Source: Syntrophomonas sp. DTU019
GTDB lineage: Bacteria > Bacillota > Syntrophomonadia > Syntrophomonadales > Syntrophomonadaceae
DNA length: 64,000 nt
Direction of reading: 5' to 3'
NCBI GenBank assembly: GCA_913757435.1
Contig: CAJYDM010000001.1
Location: forward strand, 620,001-684,000
Positions 35,318 to 43,201 of this stretch are shown piece after piece. Positions within the stretch are counted from its first letter, which is position 1. Each line of letters opens with the position of its first letter. The translations under genes and the position numbers were made by a program. The notes beneath the pieces are model-generated. The model ran no database searches. It was not told the origin of the DNA and saw only the letters and a list, made by a program, of their open reading frames with translations.

Positions 35318-36112
35318 TCAATATCCCTGCGCAGCTTGAAAGGCTTGGTAATTTCGGAGATTTTTCACTCCTCCGCCTCTCCCTCGGCGGCCTGACCCTC
35401 CGGTGACTTTTTCCTTGATCTTCGCGATGGCTTTGCTCAGTTTTTTCCGGGGCTTTTCCCATTCTTTTTTTGGAGTCCAACCGAGAATCTCCGCAAGCTG
35501 GTTCTTCCAGAAATTAATGATGTCTTTCGGCGGGGTCATTACTACCACGTCGCCCACTTTGCTGTCGGCGTTCACGAACCCGGCAGTTTCGACCGCTTCT
35601 TGGGCCAGGCGTTTGCATGTTTCTTCGTCAGCAGATTTGTAGACCTGAACGAGTTCTAGCACAGCAGGCCCAGGTACTCCGGCCCAGGTCATCTGATCCA
35701 CTTTTTGTTCATATTCAACGATTTTTTGAACTGCCTTGTAATTCATTTTATCCGGGTCAGAGCAGTAAGAAAGGGGGTTGGCATGGTACATGGGCTTAGG
35801 CTGCATACAATAGCAAATAAAAAACCGCTCAAAATCATTGGTGCGCTTGTACATTTCCCTAGCGGCTTCAGCTATGTAGTCGCCGACATACTTCAGTGCC
35901 CTAGACACAGCTTTCCAATAAGGTTCGTCTTCCTTCACGGCTGGGCCTCGCTCTCCCCGGCCACGATTTGCAGGAAGGTTTATCGCCTGCCTGCGCCTGG
36001 TGACTGTACTTCTATCCACGCCTAGAATCCGAGCTATCGCAGAATCTTGGTAGCCACAATCGTAGAGTTTTTGGAATTTCTCGTAATCAATTGTGATTTT
36101 GGGTCTTGCCAC
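35318..36112 (-). CDS. Helix-turn-helix protein, unknown role
   Basis: The 264-residue protein opens with a resolvase-type HTH (KLYDCGYQDSAIARILGVDRSTVTRRRQAINLP, residues 14-46). Middle segments such as YWKAVSRALKYVGDYIAEAAREMYKRTNDFERFFICYCMQP are helical, and the end is strongly basic (KKLSKAIAKIKEKVTGGSGRRGRGGGV). A small Rep- or relaxosome-accessory role is imaginable, but no family is recognised. The TATAGTTATTAA motif found upstream also lies before the XRE gene at 38902, hinting at shared control. Confidence 0.6.
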   Translation of the reverse strand: MARPKITIDYEKFQKLYDCGYQDSAIARILGVDRSTVTRRRQAINLPANRGRGERGPAVKEDEPYWKAVSRALKYVGDYIAEAAREMYKRTNDFERFFICYCMQPKPMYHANPLSYCSDPDKMNYKAVQKIVEYEQKVDQMTWAGVPGPAVLELVQVYKSADEETCKRLAQEAVETAGFVNADSKVGDVVVMTPPKDIINFWKNQLAEILGWTPKKEWEKPRKKLSKAIAKIKEKVTGGSGRRGRGGGVKNLRNYQAFQAAQGY

Positions 36113-36289
36113 CTTTTACACCACCCTTATGTTTTATTTCCCCATATAGTTATTAATCTACGGTTTTTTATAACTTTCGGGGCGTTCTGTGCCTTTTTTT
36201 ATACTATCACACCTTTCAATGGATTACAAGATAATTATACATACAGAGGTTTATATTTTCTCCAGCGCAACAACTAGGACTAACATCCC

Positions 36290-37924
36290 CTACTTTGCTA
36301 CAATTAGAACTCTTGTTGTGTCGTCCAATACGTGGTAGTTTTGTCTACGGTATAAAGCCAGCCTTTTTTTAGACTGCTGGTTGAAAATATCATTGGTTAC
36401 CGTTGGGCAATAATCCTGAAAGTCCACCACGGTTCCATTTGTTTTCCCCGGATAGGGCCGCCTTACACGGCCTATCTTTTGTAGCAATTCGACCTGGCTG
36501 GTTCCGCCATGAGCCAAAACAAGCACCTCCGCTTCGGGCAGGTCTATCCCCTGCTTTAAGATGGAGGTTGCTATAAGGATGTTTATATCGCCTTCTGAAA
36601 ATGATTTGATGGTCTGTTTTCTGTTCTTAGATGTTCCGTGGATAAAAGTTGCCCCAAGCATTTCTGAAAGGGTCTCACCGTGAGCGATCTCTTTTACCAA
36701 GACCAGAATTTTTTTGCCAGCATGGTTTTTTACTGCCTGGTATATTATCTGGTTGCGCGCGGGATTGCCGGTGATTTGATTCTTGTATAACGTAGAGTAT
36801 CGTTTGCCTTTATATTTGTCGTGGCGCACTGGGACTATCTCCACTGTGACCGGAAGAACATACCCTCCCTCTATCAATTCCTGTTCCGAAACCAACTCCA
36901 CCGCCGGTCCCGTGGCGGCTTCTATATAAAGCTCCTTGCCATCTTCTCTAAAAGGCGTGGCGGTTAAGGCATATGCGTAGTGGGTGTCAGTAGCCTGGGC
37001 GACTGCAAAAATCGTTTCCGCGCCTAACATATGACCCTCGTCAATGAACATGAGGTCTACTTCTTCTAAGTAACCGCTTAACGTCTGCCAGCGGTCATCC
37101 CGCTTCGACAAGCAGGAATGAATGGTCTGAATCATTGCGACAGTAATAGGCTGGATGTCAAATTTAGTGCTGCTAATCCTTCCAATTTCGCATTTAAACA
37201 GTTTTTCATAGGTGGCGGCGGTCTGTTCCAGCAAGTCAGTAGAATAAGTATAAAAGACAGTGTTCAGTCCTAGTTTGGCAGTAATCATCGCTGAGAGAAT
37301 TGTTTTGCCGGCCCCGGTTGCCATGACTAGTGTTGCCCGGTTGGGGATTATGCCGGCAGCGATTTGTCGGACCGCACTATTTTGGTACGGGCGGCCAGAG
37401 ACTACTATCTCATAGGGTTCTGTCGGTTCTGGGTGGTTGGGGTACGGGTGTACTATCGTATCGACTTTGCATAACCGGAGGAAATTCAGGATTCGCCAGT
37501 ATAACCCCAAAGGGAATTTATATACAGCCACATTGTTTTTATCATAGATAAGCTCCCCGAGGTTGTGGGTAGTTACAGAGTTTTTTTCTTTGTATTCAAC
37601 TTCGCATAAGTGATCCAGGCTTCTTATCATCCAATCGGTTTTGCCCAGTATTTTTATCCGGTCGGGCTTGAGTTCGACTTCTAAGGTGTTGAAAAAGCCC
37701 AGAGAAAGGTGTTCTAGTAAATCGGGATATAAACTCCCCGGACTCAGCGAGAGTTGTTTAAATGCGCATTTTAGGCTGCTAGTAGGAATTGTCCAATAAG
37801 CTCCCAGCGGATCGCGGTGAAAAATGGCATCGGGAATTCTACCTACTGTCGATACGATTTCGGGGTCATAGTGAAAAGTCAACTTAATCAAATCTTTATA
37901 TTTAGATAAGCGCATATTAGGCAA
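36290..37924 (-). CDS. DEAD/DEAH-box helicase (SSL2-like)
   Basis: The 544-residue protein has QNSAVRQIAAGIIPNRATLVMATGAGKTILSAMITAKL (motif I, GAGKT at about 205), motif II DEGH in LMFIDEGHML, motif III AYALTATPF, and motif VI QKIGRVRRPYPGK with LATSILKQGIDLPEAEVLVLA before it. An N-terminal 180-residue region is unlike standard helicases. It overlaps the next gene upstream (HNH) by 8 bases. Likely roles are DNA processing for replication or defence in the mobile element. Confidence 0.85.
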   Translation of the reverse strand: MPNMRLSKYKDLIKLTFHYDPEIVSTVGRIPDAIFHRDPLGAYWTIPTSSLKCAFKQLSLSPGSLYPDLLEHLSLGFFNTLEVELKPDRIKILGKTDWMIRSLDHLCEVEYKEKNSVTTHNLGELIYDKNNVAVYKFPLGLYWRILNFLRLCKVDTIVHPYPNHPEPTEPYEIVVSGRPYQNSAVRQIAAGIIPNRATLVMATGAGKTILSAMITAKLGLNTVFYTYSTDLLEQTAATYEKLFKCEIGRISSTKFDIQPITVAMIQTIHSCLSKRDDRWQTLSGYLEEVDLMFIDEGHMLGAETIFAVAQATDTHYAYALTATPFREDGKELYIEAATGPAVELVSEQELIEGGYVLPVTVEIVPVRHDKYKGKRYSTLYKNQITGNPARNQIIYQAVKNHAGKKILVLVKEIAHGETLSEMLGATFIHGTSKNRKQTIKSFSEGDINILIATSILKQGIDLPEAEVLVLAHGGTSQVELLQKIGRVRRPYPGKTNGTVVDFQDYCPTVTNDIFNQQSKKRLALYRRQNYHVLDDTTRVLIVAK

Positions 37925-38714
37925 CCTCTTTTCTCTTAATTAACGGCAACAATTCTTTCAGAAGCCACTCCGCAGCATCTCCGCCAATATTCAAAACCTC
38001 CTGTGTTAATAACAGGGCTTGTTCCGCCCTTCCCCAGTTCTTATCCTCTTTGATTTCAGGGCTTATTGATTCTGTTATGGCTTCTTGTAGCTGTCTGGTG
38101 GACCATTCGTTATCAGCGGCCTTGTTTAGCCATTCCTTGGGGTCTTCTGTATATGCGGCAATTTGGTGATGCCTGAAAGACAGCATGGGGAGGCGGTCTT
38201 CATGTTTGGGGAACGCATCAAAAGTGCGGGTCATTTTTCTTACCAAAGAAGAAGAACAACCGATAGCCGCAGCAATCTGCCGGGGCTTGAGTTCCATACA
38301 GTCGCTCATTACTGTGATGACCGCAGCCCTTTCCCAGACCGAGGATTCCCCTTTTTCCAGGCAGAATAAATAAAGCTCCAAAACTTCTTCAAAAGTCTTG
38401 CCCGCAACAGGGTTTGCCATAGGTATTTCGTGGGGCATTTTTTCGTCTAACAACCACCCGCTTTCGCGGTATATCTCTTGCACTGTGGTCCCTTCTCTGG
38501 CAGCTACGATTGTTACTAATTCGAGTCTGGGTATTTTATACTGCTGGGCGAGTTCGTGACATTCACCACATAACTGGATTAGGTTTTTCCGGTCATCCTT
38601 GCCTCCGGCCCCCCGAGTTTTAATGTGGTGCGGCCACCCATAGGCGGGCTTGCCGCAGTATTCGCAGTATGCTTTTCTGACAGATTTTATTTCGGTCATG
38701 TTGAACTTTGCCAT
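37917..38714 (-). CDS. HNH-type nuclease-like protein with ParB/HTH-like region
   Basis: The 265-residue protein has an N-terminal HNH zinc finger: YCEYCGKPAYGWPHHIKTRGAGGKDDRKNLIQLCGECHELAQQY, with CxxC...HH...N..LC..CH. The region 125-210 looks like a KorB/ParB HTH (ELKPRQIAAAIGCSSSLVRKMTRTF). It is translated with the helicase gene through an 8-base overlap. Fusion of HNH and HTH suggests site-specific DNA cleavage, or regulation of the module. Confidence 0.75.
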   Translation of the reverse strand: MAKFNMTEIKSVRKAYCEYCGKPAYGWPHHIKTRGAGGKDDRKNLIQLCGECHELAQQYKIPRLELVTIVAAREGTTVQEIYRESGWLLDEKMPHEIPMANPVAGKTFEEVLELYLFCLEKGESSVWERAAVITVMSDCMELKPRQIAAAIGCSSSLVRKMTRTFDAFPKHEDRLPMLSFRHHQIAAYTEDPKEWLNKAADNEWSTRQLQEAITESISPEIKEDKNWGRAEQALLLTQEVLNIGGDAAEWLLKELLPLIKRKEVA

Positions 38715-38772
38715 AAATATTACCTCCTAAGTCTCGGTTATTCAGAAATGGTATTATAATAGACAAGTGCCC

Positions 38773-38817
38773 CTAAAAATTGTTTTTGATATTTAGTATT
38801 GCTCTAAAAGTTGTTTT
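38773..38817. promoter_or_regulatory. Direct-repeat operator candidates before the XRE gene
   Basis: CTAAAAATTGTTTT (38773-38786) and CTAAAAGTTGTTTT (38804-38817) are direct repeats 31 bases apart, three helical turns, in the divergent intergenic region between the HNH gene and the XRE gene. Such sites are typical repressor operators of mobile-element switches. A TATAGTTATTAA element (38855-38866), also present at about 36144-36155, follows. Confidence 0.5.
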
Positions 38818-38901
38818 ACAAGTTAATTGCATTTAAAATTAAGTCATATCCCCTATATAGTTATTAAAATTATCTTTAGCGAGATTTAAGGAGGATTTGT
38901 G

Positions 38902-39270
38902 ATGCAGCAAAAGATTTTAAAACAGGAGGAATTTAAGGCTGTCTTCGGCAGACGCTTCAGGCAAGCTTTAGCCGAGCGGGGGAAAAAGTACGATGATATA
39001 TCCAAAGCAGTAGACATTACCAATAAACAGCTCAGTATGTATGCTACTGGCAAACAATTGCCAACTGTGTATGGCCTGTATGTGTTATGCAACCTACTGG
39101 ATTTCTCCGCTGATTTCTTCCTGGGATTAACTAACAAATTTGAATTCCTTGAGGAAAATGACCCACTGGAAGAAGAAATCCTCACTATACGCGAAAGTTA
39201 TGTGCATATGCCAGAAAAGGCAAAAGTCGCCTTTCAGGAATTTGTTAAGGCAATAATAGAGCGCGACTAG
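38902..39270 (+). CDS. XRE-family repressor (ImmR-like)
   Basis: The 122-residue protein starts at the ATG at 38902, 7 bases after AAGGAGG. It has an HTH_3 domain (FRQALAERGKKYDDISKAVDITNKQLSMYATGKQLPTVYGLYVLCNLLDFSADFFLGL). It is divergent from the helicase/HNH operon and followed by an ImmA-like gene on the same strand, the layout of an ICE or prophage switch. Confidence 0.8.
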   Translation: MQQKILKQEEFKAVFGRRFRQALAERGKKYDDISKAVDITNKQLSMYATGKQLPTVYGLYVLCNLLDFSADFFLGLTNKFEFLEENDPLEEEILTIRESYVHMPEKAKVAFQEFVKAIIERD

Positions 39271-39386
39271 GACTTTAGACATAGTTATTTGTAAGTTTTT
39301 GTAGTCTATTGGGCCTATTTTCTAATTGCTGTGGTATAATGTTGTAAAATATTACGCCAATAGAGAAAAAAAGGAGGGAGGGCTTA

Positions 39387-39746
39387 ATGCCCAGGAAGGC
39401 TGCTGTAGAGTTCAAAGCGAATCACAACCTGATAAGACCTGTTGACATTTTTACTGTTGTAAAAAGAATGGGGATTAAAATAGAGCATTATAGCGATCCC
39501 CAATTTAGCTTCCCGTTTTCTATTAAGTACCGGGGCGAGTATACAATATTCCTGCCGCATGGGGTTAATGATTGTTATTGCGTGGCTAGGGAATTAGGAC
39601 ATATTGTATTAGGACATTTTGATTGCCCCGATGTTGATACTTTATTGGAAGACCGGCTAACGCCGCAATTAAGGTCCGCTTTCAACAGGCAAGCCGAGGT
39701 TTTTGCCGATGAGTTATCCAGGGAACCCCTGGCTGCCAACGGGTGA
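39387..39746 (+). CDS. ImmA/IrrE-like protein lacking the first metal-ligand His
   Basis: The 119-residue protein fits the N-terminal part of ImmA/IrrE metallopeptidases: VDIFTVVKRMGIKIEHYSD, FPFSIKYRGEYTIFLPHGVND, and VARELGHIVLGHF, where the family usually has HELGH. The first His is Arg here, so zinc binding and anti-repressor proteolysis may be lost. It ends ELSREPLAANG, a bit shorter than usual. In ICEBs1-like elements ImmA cleaves the ImmR repressor. The gene ends inside a convergent recombinase gene (33-base overlap). Confidence 0.75.
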   Translation: MPRKAAVEFKANHNLIRPVDIFTVVKRMGIKIEHYSDPQFSFPFSIKYRGEYTIFLPHGVNDCYCVARELGHIVLGHFDCPDVDTLLEDRLTPQLRSAFNRQAEVFADELSREPLAANG

Positions 39747-40376
39747 GCGGGCTTTAAGGTTGCTGATGTAATAATTCATGTTCGTTTTTTTCATAATTTT
39801 CTTCCACCAACGATAGGCCCAGTCATATGCTGCCCTTTCATTATGGCTTGAAAGAAACAACGGACCCTGAATCTGTAAGCTACATAGTTCTTTTAGCAGC
39901 GGCGCGCTTTCATTGAGGGGATGGTCCAGAACAGAGCATTTTTGCCAGTCTATATCTTCTGTGTTTAACGATAATGCCTGATATATTTGAATATCGGTAT
40001 CCCATAGCAAAGTAAAGAAAGCCCTCACTGGCAGTGGGGTCTTCTTTATTTCTGAGCGAATAAGCCGCATATCATGCTCGGGGATTATTACCTGCTTCGT
40101 TTTTGGGGTCCGTATGGTACCTAATGTCGCTGCCGGATCGTGAGTGACTATGTTGTTTTTGTTAAGCCACCGAAAAAAAGACTTAATGGCGGCCAACCTT
40201 GAGGCGGCAGTATTACTATCTTTGTTCCTGCCCATTATCACCATTAAATCCAGAGCAGAAATTGTCCCCAGATCATATTCTTTTAACGGGGCTAATCCAT
40301 ATCTGTATGCCCGGATCGTGTTTGGGGAATAGTCTTGCGCCCGCAGGTCTTCTAGGTAGTTTTCGATTACTTGCAT
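39714..40376 (-). CDS. Tyrosine-recombinase-like protein with degenerate catalytic domain
   Basis: The 220-residue protein has a good N-terminal core-binding domain (VIENYLEDLRAQDYSPNTIRAYRYGLAPLKEYDLG, ASRLAAIKSFFRWLNKNNIVTHDPAATLG). In the catalytic half, LLWDTDIQIYQALSLNTEDIDW aligns with the T(G/D).R..E.L.L...DID region, but the catalytic Arg is Gln, and H-x-x-R and the Tyr nucleophile are missing before the end at GSQGFPG. It may bind DNA without cutting, or be decaying. It lies next to the DnaD-type initiator gene. Confidence 0.65.
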   Translation of the reverse strand: MQVIENYLEDLRAQDYSPNTIRAYRYGLAPLKEYDLGTISALDLMVIMGRNKDSNTAASRLAAIKSFFRWLNKNNIVTHDPAATLGTIRTPKTKQVIIPEHDMRLIRSEIKKTPLPVRAFFTLLWDTDIQIYQALSLNTEDIDWQKCSVLDHPLNESAPLLKELCSLQIQGPLFLSSHNERAAYDWAYRWWKKIMKKTNMNYYISNLKARSPVGSQGFPG

Positions 40377-40391
40377 TATATACCTCCGTTG

Positions 40392-41468
40392 TCAGGTTGT
40401 CGGCCAAAAGACACACTTAGCATTGTCCGGGGGGCAATAAGTCTCGTAATCAGACTTCCTGATGTCTTTTCTTACTTTATTGTTCTCCCAGTCTTTTAAT
40501 ATTGCTGCCATGTAGTCTATACTTCGGCTTTTCGAGTGCGTAGCCGTAAGCTCTCCGGCTTTAAATATCATTTCTTTGGAGAACTTTTTTCGCCAGGCTT
40601 GGTAAATGTCGCGCTGATACTGGCCCTTAAGAGATATCCCCGTGTGTCTTGTGAATTCTCCTATTTCGTCATCGCCAATATCAGGGTAGAACTCGCCCCG
40701 GAGTATCTGCTTGGTTACTGAAGCGACATCCTTCAGTAATAACCCTACCGGGTTTTTGATTTTACCCTGGTCTTTCTTTTCTTTTAGGGTAGTGAAGATG
40801 GTCTGAATTTCCTCGGGGGAGAAATCTAAAAGAGTTTTTACTAATTGTCTCGGCAATTCTTGCCCGATCACCTGGGAAAACATCTCAATGATTTTTCTTT
40901 CAGAAATTTTCTCCTCAACAACATCATTTATATTCTCTGTAGTAATCTCTGGTATTGCTTCGGTAAAACATCCGTCTCGATTCGTCATTTTGACTTCTCG
41001 AATCGTCATTTTGTCCTCTCGAATCGTCATTTTGACAAATGGGTTATTTAGGGCTTTGTAGCCTTCGAGGGCATAACCCAACTCATAAAGGTCTGATTGG
41101 ATTTTTAGAAGATTCACCCGGTACTGGTAGGTCTTGTCCCATTGATATTTAGGGTTGGTCCGGCGGGATAGCCAGCCGTTTTCAATAAGTTGTTCCAGGA
41201 TTCTTGAAGTCGTTTTGGGGCTTTTGAAGTTCAGCAATTCTTCTCTGAGGTCGTCTACTGTCTTATAAATCCAGCCGTTTATATATTCCGATTGTTCGCA
41301 GCCTTCGTTTTCGGCCCTCTTATTTTCTTCTTTTATAAATCCATCAAAATCCTGGACCCTTTCAGACCAGTAGATCATCTGGTTTAGAATGATTGCGCTA
41401 TCTATTGAACCCGTAAGGGCAACTAATTCTTCTTTTATTACGATGCGTTTCAGTCTTTGGGGATTCAT
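40392..41468 (-). CDS. DnaD-type replication initiation protein
   Basis: The 358-residue protein has a winged-helix N-terminal half (IILNQMIYWSERVQDFDGF...GWIYKTVDDLREELLNFKSPKTTSRILEQLIENGWLSRRTNPKYQWDKTYQYRVN), a low-complexity linker with three seven-residue repeats (KMTIRED, KMTIREV, KMTNRD), and a C-terminal DnaD/DnaB_2-like region ending RSIDYMAAILKDWEN. This is the layout of mobile-element replication initiators that load helicase. The repeats correspond to three 21-bp DNA repeats, possibly the origin. Confidence 0.8.
   Translation of the reverse strand: MNPQRLKRIVIKEELVALTGSIDSAIILNQMIYWSERVQDFDGFIKEENKRAENEGCEQSEYINGWIYKTVDDLREELLNFKSPKTTSRILEQLIENGWLSRRTNPKYQWDKTYQYRVNLLKIQSDLYELGYALEGYKALNNPFVKMTIREDKMTIREVKMTNRDGCFTEAIPEITTENINDVVEEKISERKIIEMFSQVIGQELPRQLVKTLLDFSPEEIQTIFTTLKEKKDQGKIKNPVGLLLKDVASVTKQILRGEFYPDIGDDEIGEFTRHTGISLKGQYQRDIYQAWRKKFSKEMIFKAGELTATHSKSRSIDYMAAILKDWENNKVRKDIRKSDYETYCPPDNAKCVFWPTT
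40975..41036. repeat. Three 21-bp iterons inside the initiator gene (candidate origin)
   Basis: Three copies of TCTCGAATCGTCATTTTGAC (with one mismatch in copies 1 and 2) start at 40975, 40996 and 41017, an exact 21-base period, two helical turns and seven codons. Origins are found inside the initiator gene in lambda O and several Gram-positive phage and plasmid replicons. An AT-rich stretch (about 40915-40960) lies next to them. Confidence 0.6.
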
Positions 41469-41536
41469 ACTTAGCCTCCTTAGTAATGTATAATAGTTTT
41501 ATCTAGGCCCTTACGGGGCAGAATGGGGGGAATGTT

Positions 41537-43060
41537 ATGTTATATGCGGCATACTGCCGTGTTTCCAGTGAGGAGCAGTCAAAAGACGAAACAATAGATA
41601 TTCAGATAGACATCTTAAAGGCATATTTTGAGAAAAATAACATTATCGTCCCAGAGAAACGCTGGTACTTGGATGATGGTGTGTCTGGGGAACTGATACT
41701 GCGTGACCGTCCTGCCGGCGCAAAGCTGTTGCTAGATGCCCTAGATGGCAGATTAACCCATTTGGTAATAGTAAGGGTCAATCGTATTGCTAGGGACGAT
41801 TACGCGGCGCAGGAGGCGTTTCACACGCTAAAAAAAATGGGGGTGTCGCTTATCTCTTTAAGCGAACCCTTTAATTACTTCGAGCCTTCCGGTCAGATGA
41901 TGGCTACTGTATTTTCTTCTTTCGCGGCCTACGACAGGGCCACTATCAAACAGAATTTCTCCGATGGCAAGGCGCGGAAGGCCAGGCAGGGGAAATTGCC
42001 GCAGGGGGCTGTCCCTTTCGGATATAAGCTTAATAAGGAAGATATGTCGGTATGGATCTATGATGAACAGGCCGAAGTAGTTAGACTGGTCTACAAGTTG
42101 TATATCGAGGACAATTTGAGCATCAAAGCTATCGCAGAATACCTGAGTAGCATGAAAATTCCCGCACCCGCCGATTATAAGACGAAATGGTATCGGAACC
42201 ACAAGCGGAAGGGCGGTTGGTGCGAGTATAGCGTCAATAATATATTGAGGAGCGATATATATACCGGTATTTATCCTTATAAACCTCCCGGAAAGAATCC
42301 TATCCCGGTTCCGATTCCCCAGATAATAGATCCAGAAACCTATTTTAAGGCCCGGAAGATCGCAAAGACAAAGCGGCTTTTTTATGCTCCAAACTCACAT
42401 AGGGAATATTTGCTGCGCGGGATGGTCTTCTGCGGGGTTTGTAGTAGTGCTTATGTTGGAACCAGCAGCGGCAAGGGCAGATTTGCGTACTACCGCTGCA
42501 CCAAAAAGAAGTCATCAGAAATGTCCTGTACTAATCAAAACATTAACGCCGACATACTCGAAGATTCTGTCTGGGAAGACCTGTGTAGTACGTTCAGGAA
42601 CCCCAATAAGCTGATCGCGGAAGTTGCTGAAGAACTAAAGGTGTCTACCCGACTGGATGATTATGTCACCGAGATAGAAGAAGTTATTAAACGGTTGGAT
42701 GAAGTCGCCTTGGAGCGCAAGCGTCTGCTGGATTTGTACGCCAAAGGGACACTTGCTGAGAAAGAATTATTTGAGGCTATTACTGAGCGGGATGATTCTT
42801 TGAAGACCTTGCAGGAAAGAAAGGCATTCCTGGAACAGCAGATTCGCATTGAGCAGAACCACGGGGATTTTATAAATTCTGTTCCAATTATAGCTGAACA
42901 AATTGAGAGGATGCTTGATAATGCAACCGAGGAATCTAAAATGAGTTTATTTAGAACCCTAATTAACAGAGTGGAGATTATGCCCGGAGAAAGCCCCGAA
43001 ATTAGGGTTTCTTACCGCTTTGGCAATACTATGCTTAATGATTTATCCCTGGTCAAGTAA
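41537..43060 (+). CDS. Large serine recombinase (integrase of the mobile module)
   Basis: The 507-residue protein has the resolvase catalytic domain: AAYCRVSSEEQSKDETIDIQ (Ser nucleophile in CRVSSEEQ, residues 7-14), LTHLVIVRVNRIARDDY, and SFAAYDRATIKQNFSDGKARKARQGKLP. A recombinase domain follows (GYKLNKEDMSVWIYDEQAEVVRLVYKLYI...) and a zinc ribbon (FCGVCSSAYVGTSSG...YYRCTKKKSSEMSCTN), then coiled coil to the end. Such enzymes integrate and excise elements at specific att sites. It is at the right end of the mobile module, next to chromosomal genes. Confidence 0.9.
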   Translation: MLYAAYCRVSSEEQSKDETIDIQIDILKAYFEKNNIIVPEKRWYLDDGVSGELILRDRPAGAKLLLDALDGRLTHLVIVRVNRIARDDYAAQEAFHTLKKMGVSLISLSEPFNYFEPSGQMMATVFSSFAAYDRATIKQNFSDGKARKARQGKLPQGAVPFGYKLNKEDMSVWIYDEQAEVVRLVYKLYIEDNLSIKAIAEYLSSMKIPAPADYKTKWYRNHKRKGGWCEYSVNNILRSDIYTGIYPYKPPGKNPIPVPIPQIIDPETYFKARKIAKTKRLFYAPNSHREYLLRGMVFCGVCSSAYVGTSSGKGRFAYYRCTKKKSSEMSCTNQNINADILEDSVWEDLCSTFRNPNKLIAEVAEELKVSTRLDDYVTEIEEVIKRLDEVALERKRLLDLYAKGTLAEKELFEAITERDDSLKTLQERKAFLEQQIRIEQNHGDFINSVPIIAEQIERMLDNATEESKMSLFRTLINRVEIMPGESPEIRVSYRFGNTMLNDLSLVK

Positions 43061-43201
43061 AAAGTTGCATGTTCAAATTTATCCGTTGCCATTTATAACC
43101 TCCTCCCCGCTTCAGCTAGGTTGATTTGCATGGGGCGATGGGGTCATCGCCATACGACTTTGTGAATAGTATATGTTGACAAAAGCGGTTATGTTACCGG
43201 T
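43061..43201. other. Intergenic region holding the presumed right boundary of the mobile module
   Basis: The 141 bases between the serine recombinase and the patatin-like gene have no gene. They are the expected place for an att site, since large serine integrases usually lie next to it. No matching repeat further left in the window was found, so the left boundary remains unknown. Confidence 0.4.

Noticed and set aside
36290-37924. Restriction-enzyme R-subunit assignment for the helicase
   Set aside because: No nuclease domain or specificity subunit is nearby. It fits the SSL2-like helicase of mobile elements better.
43061-43201. Direct repeat matching a left attachment site
   Set aside because: No matching repeat was recognised elsewhere in the window, so no att core is reported.
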